Shown here: positions 26,299 to 34,623 of the stretch, piece after piece | Layout of the letters: each line of letters begins with the position of its first letter | Position numbering within the stretch: the first letter of the stretch is position 1 | From: G963663315 sp965116335 | GTDB lineage: Bacteria; Pseudomonadota; Gammaproteobacteria; Arenicellales; Poriferihabitantaceae | Length of the DNA: 64,000 nt | Direction of reading: 5' to 3' | NCBI GenBank assembly: GCA_965116335.1 | Contig: OZ220677.1 | Span: 2,728,001-2,792,000 of the forward strand | Program-made: the position numbers and the translations under genes | The notes under the pieces: generated by a model | What the model was told of the DNA's origin: nothing | Seen by the model: the letters and a program-made list of their open reading frames with translations, nothing else | Databases searched by the model: none

Positions 26299-27374
26299 CT
26301 GACTGGCTGATCCAGCGATGGGTAAAACCGGAGGTTCTGGGGTTACGAGCCTATTCAGTTACACCCGCCGATGGACTGATCAAACTGGATGCGATGGAAA
26401 GCCCCTGGCCCGCACCTGAATCCATCCGCAAAGAGTGGCTGTCGGTGCTCGCCGATGTCGAGGTCAACCGCTATCCGGACCCTGACAGTGCGGCGTTGAA
26501 ATCCATGTTGCGCCAGTGTCTTCAGATTCCGCATCGGTGCGAGATTATGCTGGGTAATGGTTCAGATGAACTGATCCAGTTGATTGCGATGCTGGTCGGT
26601 GGTCCGGGTCGGGTATTCATCTCCCCGGAGCCTTCTTTCTCCATGTATCGCCAGATCAGCGTGATGACAGGAACCCGGTTTGTCGGAGTATCATTGAATG
26701 ATGATTTCTCGCTGGATGCCGACAAACTCCTGGATGCGATAGAGAGACAGCAGCCAGCCTGTGTTTTTCTGGCGTACCCGAATAATCCGACCGGAAACTG
26801 CTTTGAGCCTGAGTCTGTTGAACGGGTGCTGGAGCAGGCTCCCGGACTGGTGGTTCTGGATGAGGCGTATTTCGCTTTTTGCAGCGGTCAAAGCTGGCTG
26901 GATGCGATTGCCAGGCACCCGAACCTGCTGGTACTGCGTACCCTGTCCAAGAGCGGATTCGCCGGGTTGAGGCTGGGACTCATGGCAGGTCATCGCGGAT
27001 GGCTGGAGCAACTGGAGAAGCTGAGACTGCCCTATAACATCAATGCACTGACCCAGGCCAGCGCTCACTGTTTTCTGCGGCACTATCCGGCATTCGAGCA
27101 TCAATCAGCACAAATCCTGCAAAACCGCGCCATACTGTTTGAGCAATTAACACAAATCCCCGGGGTAGAAGTTTTCCCCAGCGAGACTAATTTTTTACTG
27201 TTTCGGGTTTCATCGAATGGCAACCGGATATTCAGTGGCCTGATAGAACAGGGCGTGCTGATCAAGAATCTGCATGCAGAAGGCACCTTACTTGAGAATT
27301 GTCTGCGTGTGACCGTAGGAGACCGGGAGGAGAACGCCGAATTTGTCAAAGCGTTGAAATCACTCCCCACCTGA
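26295..27374 (+). CDS. hisC: Histidinol-phosphate aminotransferase
   Basis: A 359-residue class I/II PLP aminotransferase of the HisC subgroup. Recognisable parts are L-D-A-M-E-S-P-W-P-A-P near residue 31, the G-N-G-S-D-E-L-I-Q-L loop near 88, Y-P-N-N-P-T-G-N near 160, and T-L-S-K-S-G-F-A-G-L-R-L-G near 218 with the PLP lysine. The ATG overlaps hisD by 4 nt. The last codons (S-L-P-T-stop) lie inside a dispersed inverted repeat, so the TGA at 27372-27374 belongs to that repeat. Confidence 0.96.
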   Translation: MTDWLIQRWVKPEVLGLRAYSVTPADGLIKLDAMESPWPAPESIRKEWLSVLADVEVNRYPDPDSAALKSMLRQCLQIPHRCEIMLGNGSDELIQLIAMLVGGPGRVFISPEPSFSMYRQISVMTGTRFVGVSLNDDFSLDADKLLDAIERQQPACVFLAYPNNPTGNCFEPESVERVLEQAPGLVVLDEAYFAFCSGQSWLDAIARHPNLLVLRTLSKSGFAGLRLGLMAGHRGWLEQLEKLRLPYNINALTQASAHCFLRHYPAFEHQSAQILQNRAILFEQLTQIPGVEVFPSETNFLLFRVSSNGNRIFSGLIEQGVLIKNLHAEGTLLENCLRVTVGDREENAEFVKALKSLPT

Positions 27375-27421
27375 GGGGGAGTCCGCGATACAAGGGCGAA
27401 GCCCACCGGGGAGCGGGTGGG
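27362..27421. repeat. Dispersed hairpin overlapping the hisC stop
   Basis: An inverted repeat at 27362-27382 (ACTCCCC...GGGGGAGT) contains the hisC TGA in its loop. A second stem at 27402-27421 (CCCACC/GGTGGG, 8-nt loop) follows. Together they may act as a terminator for murA-hisD-hisC, and the first matches the repeat family seen at 4005, 29308 and 63465. Confidence 0.7.
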
Positions 27422-27443
27422 GGGGTTGGGTTGGACGAGGTTT

Positions 27444-29009
27444 TCAAGCCGGGATGACTTTCACTGCGGCCAGATTCCGGTCTTTGGCACTGAACGCTAT
27501 GCCGATCAGATGGATGGGTTGGTTTTGGCTGCGGTACTTGTCGGCATAACCCTTCTCCTGTATCTGTTCAATCGCCTGTTGTGCCGTATCCTCACTGTTG
27601 CTGTCTGTATCTGACATCTTGAACTCAAATACGAATACCTGATCTCCATGCAATACCACCATATCTGCCCGACCCCGGCTGCTGGAATCCTCTACCCGAA
27701 GGGTAAGACCAATTGTACAAAAGCAGGCATATAACATCCCGGCATACCAGGCTTCATATCTTGCCGGACTCTGAGTACCCTGCCACTGATACGGAATCCC
27801 GGCGAAGAAGGATTGCAGATGCTCCGTGAATCCATCGAAGTCATTGGCAACCAGCAGACGCGCCAGTTCATCGCCCTGATCTGCTGTTTCGATTCTGCGT
27901 CCTGTGATATAACCGAGCAATCCATGGTTCAGACTCTGGCGTACCTCGAAGTTCGGGTAATCCAGCGTGTAGAGAGTCCGTGCACCATCCCATTCTCGTT
28001 CGACAAGGGTTAAGTAGCCGGTCTGGAACAACAGGGCATCAATGGTGATGTCATCTATATCAAAGGTGGAGAGCAAGTCTTCATCAGAGATACGATTCTC
28101 CAGTTCCAGTGGACTGATTTCCCGATCCATCATGACTCGAAACAGGAAAGTCGGGGAACCGGTCTCAAACCAATGAGACTTGAAATGATGACTGTTGAAC
28201 AACAGCAACAGATCAAATGGATTGTACAGTTTCTCTTCTCCGAGCCAGTGATAGCCGTTATACCATTTACGGATTTGATCGCGGTCAAGTCCAGGTAACT
28301 CCGGGGCGAATACGGTATCGAGGTCTCTGTCGGTATAGCCGCAAATAGTGGCATATCTCGGATCCAGACTGATATTCAGGAGGTTGTTGAGACCGGAGAA
28401 CAAGCTCACTTTCGAGAACATACTGATGCCGGTAACGAAGACGAAACGGACATCCCGTGCACTGCCCTTGATGATGCCGTAGAAGCCCCTCAGGTAATCC
28501 CGGTTGGCTCTGGCCATTTCCGGGTTATCCAGTACATCCAGTATGGGTTTGTCGTATTCGTCTACCAGTACGACAGCCCGTTGGCCAGTGGCATGATGCA
28601 GGCGATTCAGAAGGGTCCGCAAGCGTCTGGGTGCTGACACTGAGGATTGGGCAGGTTCAAGGCCAGCCTGGCGTTCGACGATATCCAACTGTTCGATAAT
28701 ATCGCCATCCAGTTCTCCCGGTTCGTTGTACTTGCCATCAAAGCTCAATCGCACCACCGGATGTTTGACCGACCAATCCCAGTGCTCATGAATAGCGAGC
28801 CCCTGAAACAGAGGCTCATTGCCCTCGAACAGTTCCTGTAATGTATCGATCAGCAGACTCTTGCCGAATCGACGTGGGCGAGACAGGAAATAGAAGCTGC
28901 CCATTTCGACCAGTCGCTGGATATGTGGCGTCTTGTCGACATAGTAGCAGTCCTGTTCCCGAATGGCGCGGAAGGACTGGATACCGATGGGGAGTTTATG
29001 GCGAATCAT
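27444..29009 (-). CDS. AAA-ATPase-like / PD-(D/E)XK nuclease family protein, copy 1
   Basis: A 521-residue protein of the AAA-ATPase-like (PF09820) plus PD-(D/E)XK (PF08011) type. The N-terminus has an F-x-x-I-R-E-Q-D-C-Y-Y-V-D-K-T block and an atypical P-loop S-R-P-R-R-F-G-K-S at about 43-51; V-V-L-V-D-E-Y-D-K-P-I-L near residue 157 is the Walker B region. The C-terminal nuclease core has D...E-F-K residues (R-A-D-M-V-V...F-E-F-K) near 449-464. The start at 29009 matches the same-length paralogue at 41,741; an in-frame 69-residue extension upstream runs through repeat DNA and is rejected. Function is unknown; such genes are typically multicopy and scattered. Confidence 0.9.
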   Translation of the reverse strand: MIRHKLPIGIQSFRAIREQDCYYVDKTPHIQRLVEMGSFYFLSRPRRFGKSLLIDTLQELFEGNEPLFQGLAIHEHWDWSVKHPVVRLSFDGKYNEPGELDGDIIEQLDIVERQAGLEPAQSSVSAPRRLRTLLNRLHHATGQRAVVLVDEYDKPILDVLDNPEMARANRDYLRGFYGIIKGSARDVRFVFVTGISMFSKVSLFSGLNNLLNISLDPRYATICGYTDRDLDTVFAPELPGLDRDQIRKWYNGYHWLGEEKLYNPFDLLLLFNSHHFKSHWFETGSPTFLFRVMMDREISPLELENRISDEDLLSTFDIDDITIDALLFQTGYLTLVEREWDGARTLYTLDYPNFEVRQSLNHGLLGYITGRRIETADQGDELARLLVANDFDGFTEHLQSFFAGIPYQWQGTQSPARYEAWYAGMLYACFCTIGLTLRVEDSSSRGRADMVVLHGDQVFVFEFKMSDTDSNSEDTAQQAIEQIQEKGYADKYRSQNQPIHLIGIAFSAKDRNLAAVKVIPA

Positions 29010-29147
29010 TATCCGTGTTCTTATGAGGAAGGTTTCAGGCATCATGCCACCCAATGCAGTCGGGTGCAAGTACGCATGGACGGCCGTCATGCTGATCAGG
29101 AGGGAATGATGTTGGATGGTGGTTGTGATGGATTGCCAGCCCGTTAT
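29010..29147. other. Upstream flank shared with the second AAA gene
   Basis: The first 50-60 nt upstream of the gene, including GGTTTCAGGCATCATGCCA and CCAAT, recur upstream of the paralogue (43307-43365), so the duplicated unit includes the leader and probably the promoter. The rest holds nothing recognisable. Confidence 0.6.
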
Positions 29148-29230
29148 CGTAGGGGAGGGTCTCCGTGCCCTCCCGCGAATGTTGGGACGGGTATCAACGA
29201 TAGCGGGCACCCACAAGGGGCGCCCCTACG
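29148..29230. repeat. 83-bp dispersed element with CGTAGGGG/CCCCTACG ends
   Basis: This is the best-preserved copy. It starts CGTAGGGGAGGGTCTCCGTG, contains two internal stems (GGAGGG/CCCTCC and a GCGGGC...GCCC region) and ends GGGGCGCCCCTACG, so the ends form an inverted repeat. It has the same length and layout as 4051-4133. Both copies are preceded by CCGTTAT. It resembles a REP or MITE-type non-autonomous element. Confidence 0.8.
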
Positions 29231-29307
29231 CATCGGTAATTACAGCATCCATATTGTTGTGGATTCCCGCTTATCAGGGAAAGACGGATGGTTGGGGCGA
29301 GGAAATC

Positions 29308-29350
29308 ACTCCCCCTTGAGGGGGAGTCAAATCGTGCGAAGCGGATTTGG
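29308..29350. repeat. Dispersed double hairpin
   Basis: ACTCCCCC/GGGGGAGT at 29308-29327 is followed by GTCAAATCGTGCGAAGCGGA, which on the opposite strand corresponds to the sequence at about 63434-63485. It is an inverted copy of that composite hairpin. Confidence 0.75.
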
Positions 29351-29355
29351 TGGGG

Positions 29356-29420
29356 GGTTGTTTTCAGGCCGGGATGACTTTCACTGTGGCCAGATTCCGG
29401 TCTTTGGCACTGAATGCTAT
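29356..29420 (-). pseudogene. 60-nt 3'-end remnant of a third AAA/PD-(D/E)XK gene
   Basis: Bases 29361-29420 match 27441-27500, the last 19 codons plus stop of copy 1, with only three differences. On the minus strand they read I-A-F-S-A-K-D-R-N-L-A-T-V-K-V-I-P-A-stop. Nothing of the rest of the gene is present, so a third copy was deleted or only its tail was copied. The remaining spacer to 29516 holds nothing recognisable. Confidence 0.85.
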
Positions 29421-29516
29421 ACCCTCTTATAAAGAGTAGAGCGGCTCTGTTGTGTACTGTTATCACGGATGCTGCAATTTTTTCTCCTGCGTCAATTAAA
29501 TCTTTGCTTGTCTGTG

Positions 29517-31736
29517 TCATTGTGGATTCTCACCCTTGCAGGGTGATGGATCGGGCAGTCCGTAGGCCTGGCAGATCGAGTGGGTCCGGGTTGGGAAATT
29601 CTTGAGAAGGCCGCTTCGTATTACTGCCCGTAGCCGGGCTTTGCCGTGTTTTTTTCCTTGTGGGGGTGCGAGTGACCTGCACTGTCGCCAGGGTTTTGCC
29701 TGAAGGATACGTTCAATCAGCAGGGTTGCGTCTATTTCTTCGAGGTCTTCGTCTGTGGTAAGCAGATACTGACAAAACCTGGACAGGGTGTTGGGCATAT
29801 CGTCCATGTTGCGGTAGGCGAAACCAAACCCGACGAGGTCGGTCAGTTCATCCTGCGTGGGTGCGTAATGGTAGTCCTGATGAAACAACGAGTTGTAAAT
29901 TTCGATAATCAGCTTTGGTTCCATGTCCCGATAGCGGGTTTTCAGATGGATCGGGAGGTTTTTCCGAAACTTGTCTTGTGCCCGGTATGCCAGCCGTTTC
30001 CCCTGTTCGGAAAGAGGGCACATCAACGCGCAGGACGGGGCGCCGGTGTTGGCGCTTTGGCTGAATCCAACGCGCACAGGCGAAAACCCGTTTTTGGCCC
30101 AGAACCGGATTAATGGCGCATCCGCTGCAAACGATGCGCTCAATGAGTCCAGGGCGTTGTATTGGTTCGCGATCTCATGGATCAAAGCGCTGCCGATGCC
30201 TCTGCGTTGATATTCTGGTTTAACGACAATCCGAACGATCCGGGCAGTGGTTTGCTGTGCGCCTTCATGGAATCCTGACTGTGCGGCAAGCAATTCGGCG
30301 AACAGGTGACCCACTGGCCGTGATCGGTTGCCCCAGATTTTCCGGGCATGGGTTTCCGACAGGCCACCTTCGACAGATACCAGCGCAACCCCGGATATTT
30401 GATCCTGGAAATCGGCGCAGTAAATATCCAGGTTGGGGGAATCCAGCAAATACCGGAGGTCGTTCGGGCAGGTACGGTAGTGCGCCTGAGTCAACAGCGC
30501 GAACACTTCCCGCAATCGGGGTTCACAGGCGGCCAGCTGGTTCTTGTCAACGGCTGTTATATGGATGTTTGACACCGAATGCTTTTCCCGCGTGGCGCAA
30601 TCGGGCTCAGCGTCCAGAAGCAGGATGTCGAACAGGAACTTCTCCACCGGGTCCTGCTCTGCCCACCGCACCGGGTGACGCAGCACGCACTTTTTCCATC
30701 CTCTGGTGTATTGGTCCAGCAATTTCCCGAAATGGGTTGCGAAACCACGGCCTGTACCCTCGTAGCCATGCACGGTGCTGGCAAATGCGATTCGCGGGTA
30801 GATTTTCAGGATTTTCGTGAGCACAGGAATCGGCAGGGTCGCCGCTTCATCAACCAGCAGCATTTCGATATCCACCCTTTCCCGGATCAGCCGATCTGCC
30901 GGTATGAATTTCAGGGCGACATCCTTCGTGCTGGAATCAATCCGCGCGTGTTTGAACACATTTTGAACTGATTTCCGGTTCAGACCACAGACTCCGATAC
31001 GACGCACCCGACCGCTATCCAGTAAAGCCCTTGCCGCTATCCCGAGGGCGGCGGATTTGCCCCGTCCACGGTCGGCAAGTAAAACCACAGGGCGTCGCCG
31101 TTGCCCGGTAACCACCTTTTTTACCGCATTGACCGCTTGCGCCTGATCGCTGTGATCCGGGTGAGCCTGCCTGGATTGACTGCGGGGAGGTTCTGGTAGT
31201 GGCGGAGGGCTACTGTCCTGTTCAATCAGGATGCAGTGTTCGCAAGACCGGATTTTGCGTATCAGGCGTTCAATATAGCGGCTGTGCCGGGGTGGTGAGA
31301 GGCCATGGGGTATGCACCTTGCAAACAGATAATCCCGGATTTTCGGCCAGTGAGCGAGCGCGGGAGCCATCAGAATCAGCAGCCCTCCCGCCTGGATGGT
31401 TCCGGCGAGAATGCCGAGTGCGTCCGGTTCAAATCCACTGTGGCAGTCAACGAGAACTACATCGTATTCGCTACCCAGGTGATTACGGCATTGACTGACT
31501 CCAATGGATTGCCGGGTTTTTGTCGAAGGCAGTGGCGAATGATCCGGGTCGGATATCAGGACGATATTCTGTTTGTCCGGTTTGGTAAAAGGCTCGCACA
31601 AATCCTGCGCCAAAGACCAGCCCCAGTTACTATCGCCACAAAGGACGATTGCGTGTCTGTGATGTTTCCGTTTGCCTATCTCGTGTAATCGGTGGCCCAG
31701 CTTAATGAACTGTGTTTTGTGTAACGGGCGAGTCAT
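29517..31736 (-). CDS. tmcA: tRNA(Met) cytidine acetyltransferase
   Basis: A 739-residue TmcA, which makes N4-acetylcytidine at the wobble position of elongator tRNA-Met. It has an N-terminal domain, a RecD/helicase-like module with Walker A A-D-R-G-R-G-K-S-A near residue 205 and L-L-V-D-E-A-A-T-L-P-I-P-V-L near 290, then a GNAT acetyltransferase core with V-K-P-E-Y-Q-R-R-G-I-G-S-A-L-I near 505 and a C-terminal tRNA-binding part. It is somewhat longer than E. coli TmcA (671). The ATG at 31736 has an AGGA upstream and avoids overlap with the ferredoxin gene; an ATG at 31781 is the alternative. Downstream of the ferredoxin on the same strand. Confidence 0.92.
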   Translation of the reverse strand: MTRPLHKTQFIKLGHRLHEIGKRKHHRHAIVLCGDSNWGWSLAQDLCEPFTKPDKQNIVLISDPDHSPLPSTKTRQSIGVSQCRNHLGSEYDVVLVDCHSGFEPDALGILAGTIQAGGLLILMAPALAHWPKIRDYLFARCIPHGLSPPRHSRYIERLIRKIRSCEHCILIEQDSSPPPLPEPPRSQSRQAHPDHSDQAQAVNAVKKVVTGQRRRPVVLLADRGRGKSAALGIAARALLDSGRVRRIGVCGLNRKSVQNVFKHARIDSSTKDVALKFIPADRLIRERVDIEMLLVDEAATLPIPVLTKILKIYPRIAFASTVHGYEGTGRGFATHFGKLLDQYTRGWKKCVLRHPVRWAEQDPVEKFLFDILLLDAEPDCATREKHSVSNIHITAVDKNQLAACEPRLREVFALLTQAHYRTCPNDLRYLLDSPNLDIYCADFQDQISGVALVSVEGGLSETHARKIWGNRSRPVGHLFAELLAAQSGFHEGAQQTTARIVRIVVKPEYQRRGIGSALIHEIANQYNALDSLSASFAADAPLIRFWAKNGFSPVRVGFSQSANTGAPSCALMCPLSEQGKRLAYRAQDKFRKNLPIHLKTRYRDMEPKLIIEIYNSLFHQDYHYAPTQDELTDLVGFGFAYRNMDDMPNTLSRFCQYLLTTDEDLEEIDATLLIERILQAKPWRQCRSLAPPQGKKHGKARLRAVIRSGLLKNFPTRTHSICQAYGLPDPSPCKGENPQ

Positions 31737-31767
31737 TGCCGGTTGGTCCTGCAGGCAGTCGGGAGAT

Positions 31768-32031
31768 TCAGGCAGTCTCATCGGGGGGCTGGGTGAGACG
31801 CTGATATTTCAGTCGGAGTTGATCATCGGTTTCGATATGGTTGGGGTCAATCGGGATGCAATCAACCGGACAGACCTCGACACATTGGGGAGTCTGGAAA
31901 TGGCCTACACATTCCGTGCACCGCTTCCAGTCAATCTGATAAATGATTTCGCCCTGATAAATCGCATCATTGGGGCACTCAGGCTCACAGACATCACAAT
32001 TGATGCACTCGTCAGTGATGAGAAGAGCCAT
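31768..32031 (-). CDS. YfhL-type 2[4Fe-4S] ferredoxin
   Basis: An 87-residue bacterial-type ferredoxin. The first cluster motif is C-I-N-C-D-V-C-E-P-E-C-P near residues 9-20; the second is C-T-E-C-V-G-H-F-Q-T-P-Q-C followed by V-E-V-C-P, with the longer loop characteristic of the YfhL/Alvin-type ferredoxins. It lies 21 nt after coaD, a pairing common in gammaproteobacteria. The electron partner is unknown. Confidence 0.94.
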   Translation of the reverse strand: MALLITDECINCDVCEPECPNDAIYQGEIIYQIDWKRCTECVGHFQTPQCVEVCPVDCIPIDPNHIETDDQLRLKYQRLTQPPDETA

Positions 32032-32052
32032 GGAATCCGGGACGTTCGGGAA

Positions 32053-32547
32053 TCAAGTCGGGAAAGATTGACTGAATTTGTCAATCAGGGCGTCATAGAC
32101 ATCGGGATGCACGAATTTACTGATGTCGCCACCGTAGCGTGCAATTTCCTTGACCAGGCTTGCCGAGACGAAGGTCTGGTTTTCCGCAGGCGTCAGGAAA
32201 ACCGTTTCGATGCTACTGTCGAGTTTTCGATTCATCAAGGCTAACTGGAATTCGTATTCGAAGTCCGATACTGCGCGTAAGCCACGCAGAATCACGGTCG
32301 CGTCCTGTTCTTTAGCGAAATTGATCAGCAACCCGGAAAATCCGGTGACCTCGATATTATCGGTTTTACCTACTACGCTGCGGGCCAGTTCGATTCGTTC
32401 TTCCATTGAAAACAAGGGAGATTTTTCAGGGTTATGTGCGATGGCTAATATGATGCGATCAAACATTTGGGCGGCGCGACGCAACAGGTCGCTGTGACCA
32501 TTTGTTATCGGATCGAAAGTGCCTGGGTAGACCACGGTTTTTTTCAT
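32053..32547 (-). CDS. coaD: Phosphopantetheine adenylyltransferase
   Basis: A 164-residue nucleotidyltransferase for the penultimate step of CoA synthesis. The Y-P-G-T-F-D-P-I-T-N-G-H motif near residues 7-18 binds ATP, and the R-G-L-R-A-V-S-D-F-E-Y-E segment near 88-99 is diagnostic; P-A-E-N-Q-T-F-V-S-A-S follows the S-S-x-x-V pattern. It sits between rsmD and the ferredoxin on the minus strand, the usual rsmD-coaD-fdx order. Confidence 0.96.
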   Translation of the reverse strand: MKKTVVYPGTFDPITNGHSDLLRRAAQMFDRIILAIAHNPEKSPLFSMEERIELARSVVGKTDNIEVTGFSGLLINFAKEQDATVILRGLRAVSDFEYEFQLALMNRKLDSSIETVFLTPAENQTFVSASLVKEIARYGGDISKFVHPDVYDALIDKFSQSFPT

Positions 32548-32553
32548 TTATCT

Positions 32554-33117
32554 TCAATCCTGAATGTGAATCAGTGTGGATCGTACCAATCCTCGCTCAA
32601 CCTGACGGATAATATGCCAGGTTTCGGGAATGGGTAAGGGAATATTTGACTTCTTTGACTCGATATAGACCAGAGCCTCGCGTTGCAGGCAACCGCTTCC
32701 GAGCAGCCCCTGGCAGGTCATCTCAATCTGCCCCGGTTGAAAAGGGGGGTCCATGAATACCAGGTCAAATTTGTCATCGGCGCTTTTGAAGTAATCCTCA
32801 ACCCGATTATGCTGTATTTCAATCCGGTTGTCGGCATCCAGCAGTTGGCTGGTTTCGTGGAGTTGGCGGACGGCGCGCCGGTTGCTTTCCACCAGTACGG
32901 CTTTACGGGCGCCTCGTGAAACCGCTTCAAAGCCGAATGCCCCGCTTCCTGCGAACAGATCCAGACAGACGCTGTCCGGGATATGTCCAGATAGCCAGTT
33001 GAACAATGTCTCTCTGACCGCATCCGGAGAAGGTCGTAAATTGTGAAGTTGAGGAAAGCGGATGACACGACTTCGCCATTGCCCACCTATAATTCTGAGT
33101 TGGCCCGGTTTTTGCAA
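32554..33117 (-). CDS. rsmD: 16S rRNA (guanine-966-N2)-methyltransferase
   Basis: RsmD methylates G966 of 16S rRNA. The sequence contains L-R-I-I-G-G-Q-W-R-S-R near the start, R-E-T-L-F-N-W-L, the SAM-binding D-L-F-A-G-S-G-A-F-G-F-E-A and the catalytic-type F-M-D-P-P-F. The start is uncertain. A TTG at 33117 places L-Q-K-P-G-Q-L-R-I-I-G-G at the N-terminus as in E. coli and gives 187 residues. An ATG at 33201 adds 28 residues that look unrelated to the family. Followed closely by coaD, and divergent from ftsY. Confidence 0.9.
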   Translation of the reverse strand: MQKPGQLRIIGGQWRSRVIRFPQLHNLRPSPDAVRETLFNWLSGHIPDSVCLDLFAGSGAFGFEAVSRGARKAVLVESNRRAVRQLHETSQLLDADNRIEIQHNRVEDYFKSADDKFDLVFMDPPFQPGQIEMTCQGLLGSGCLQREALVYIESKKSNIPLPIPETWHIIRQVERGLVRSTLIHIQD

Positions 33118-33243
33118 GAAAATAATCCAGATAAACAATGAAATTCCAGGTGACAATGATACGATACAACCCCCGTTTTTACAGTACCAATGAGTAGACA
33201 TCAGATTGGCCTGTGTGTTGATACATTTTCAGTTCAGTAAACC

Positions 33244-34173
33244 ATGGCATTGAATCAGGGAATATTTTCACGGCTTGCGAAAACCCGGCAGGTCCTGTCC
33301 TCCGGCTTGATGGGTCTGTTCGCGTCGAAGCCGAAGCTGGACGATCAGTTGTTTGACGAGATTGAGGATCAATTGATTATGGCGGATCTGGGCGTGGCTA
33401 CCAGCCGACTGATCGTTGACAGGTTGCGCGGTGAGGCCAGGTCCGGTCATTACGACTCTTCGGAGCAGGCGATGAGTGCCCTCAGGCAGATCATTCTGGC
33501 CATCCTGAACGAAAGTCAGCGAGAGGAGACTCCGTGCACTCCTCAAAACCCCCATGTCATATTGATGGTCGGCGTGAATGGGGTCGGCAAGACCACGACG
33601 CTGGCGAAAATGGCGAATCGGTTGAGGCAAGATGGTCAATCGGTCATGATGGCCGCTTGCGATACTTTTCGCGCCGCCGCGATTGAACAGCTTCAGACCT
33701 GGGGGGAGAGACTGGAGATACCGGTGATTTCCCAGGCGCATGGGTCTGATGCTGCAGCGGTTGCATTCGATGCGTACAGTGCCGCCAGAGCCAGGGGTGT
33801 TGATTATCTGTTGATTGATTCGGCGGGGCGACAGCATACTCACAGCGACCTGATGGCGCAACTGGCCAAGATCAAACGAGTACTGGGAAAAACAGAGGAA
33901 ACCGCGCCGCATGACGTGTATCTTACTGTTGATGCGGGTAATGGTCAGAACGTGCTTTCCCAGGTTGAGAGCTTCAACCGTTCGATTCCACTGACCGGCC
34001 TGTGTGTTACAAAACTGGATGGTACGGCCCGTGGCGGCATTGTGATCGCGCTGGCGCACCGATTCGATTTACCTGTCAGGTATATCGGGGTTGGGGAAGG
34101 GCTACCGGATTTGAGGCCATTTGATGCGGATGAATTCGTTACGGCCTTGTTGCCGGACGTTGCGCCCCCTTGA
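33244..34173 (+). CDS. ftsY: Signal recognition particle receptor FtsY (short form)
   Basis: A 309-residue FtsY consisting of the N and G domains. G1 is G-V-N-G-V-G-K-T-T-T near residues 116-125, followed by D-T-F-R-A-A-A near 142, D-S-A-G-R near 196 (S instead of the usual T), and T-K-L-D-G-T-A-R-G-G near 257. The end G-V-G-E-G-L-P-D-L-R-P-F-D is typical. It lacks the long acidic A domain of the E. coli protein, as many bacterial FtsY do. It guides SRP-bound ribosomes to SecYEG. No ftsE or ftsX follows; instead infA converges with it. Confidence 0.95.
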   Translation: MALNQGIFSRLAKTRQVLSSGLMGLFASKPKLDDQLFDEIEDQLIMADLGVATSRLIVDRLRGEARSGHYDSSEQAMSALRQIILAILNESQREETPCTPQNPHVILMVGVNGVGKTTTLAKMANRLRQDGQSVMMAACDTFRAAAIEQLQTWGERLEIPVISQAHGSDAAAVAFDAYSAARARGVDYLLIDSAGRQHTHSDLMAQLAKIKRVLGKTEETAPHDVYLTVDAGNGQNVLSQVESFNRSIPLTGLCVTKLDGTARGGIVIALAHRFDLPVRYIGVGEGLPDLRPFDADEFVTALLPDVAPP

Positions 34174-34185
34174 TTATTCTGTGCA

Positions 34186-34404
34186 TTAGCGGACGCGAAA
34201 GACGATGCGGCCCTTGGTCAGATCATACGGGGTGAGTTGGACGGTTACCTTGTCGCCACGCAGTATCCGGATATAGTGCTTACGCATTTTCCCGGAGATA
34301 TACGCAATGATCTCATGCCCGTTTTCAAGCTCCACTCGAAACAATGTGTTGGGCAAGGCTTCTATAATCGTGCCCTCCATTTCTATGCCTTCTTCTTTTG
34401 CCAT
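34186..34404 (-). CDS. infA: Translation initiation factor IF-1
   Basis: A 72-residue OB-fold protein identical in length to E. coli IF-1. The sequence M-A-K-E-E-G-I-E-M-E-G-T-I, L-P-N-T-L-F-R-V-E-L-E-N-G-H near residues 18-31, and K-M-R-K-H-Y-I-R-I-L near 38-47 are strongly conserved. It occludes the A site during initiation. Monocistronic here. The 219-nt spacer to panB (34405-34623) holds nothing recognisable. Confidence 0.97.
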   Translation of the reverse strand: MAKEEGIEMEGTIIEALPNTLFRVELENGHEIIAYISGKMRKHYIRILRGDKVTVQLTPYDLTKGRIVFRVR

Positions 34405-34623
34405 CGGATTACCATGTATTAAACAGGGACGAAGTGTAAATTAAGACTATGTTCAGGGCAAATGAAAATGACAGTTCAGAAGTAGAAAACTGGTGCACGG
34501 GTTTGGAAATCTGTGAGACTTTCCTGATTCGTGCGGAAACGGCCATGAAACGAAATTGGTTTACGGGGCTGGATGCAGTATGATTGGCTGTATACACAGT
34601 CATTTTCTCATGCGATAACCGAA

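Noticed and set aside
29010..29216. N-terminal extension of the AAA/PD-(D/E)XK copy 1
   Set aside because: The 69 extra codons run through the 83-bp element; the paralogue has no such extension and both genes match from the M-x-R-H-K-L-P-I-G-I start.
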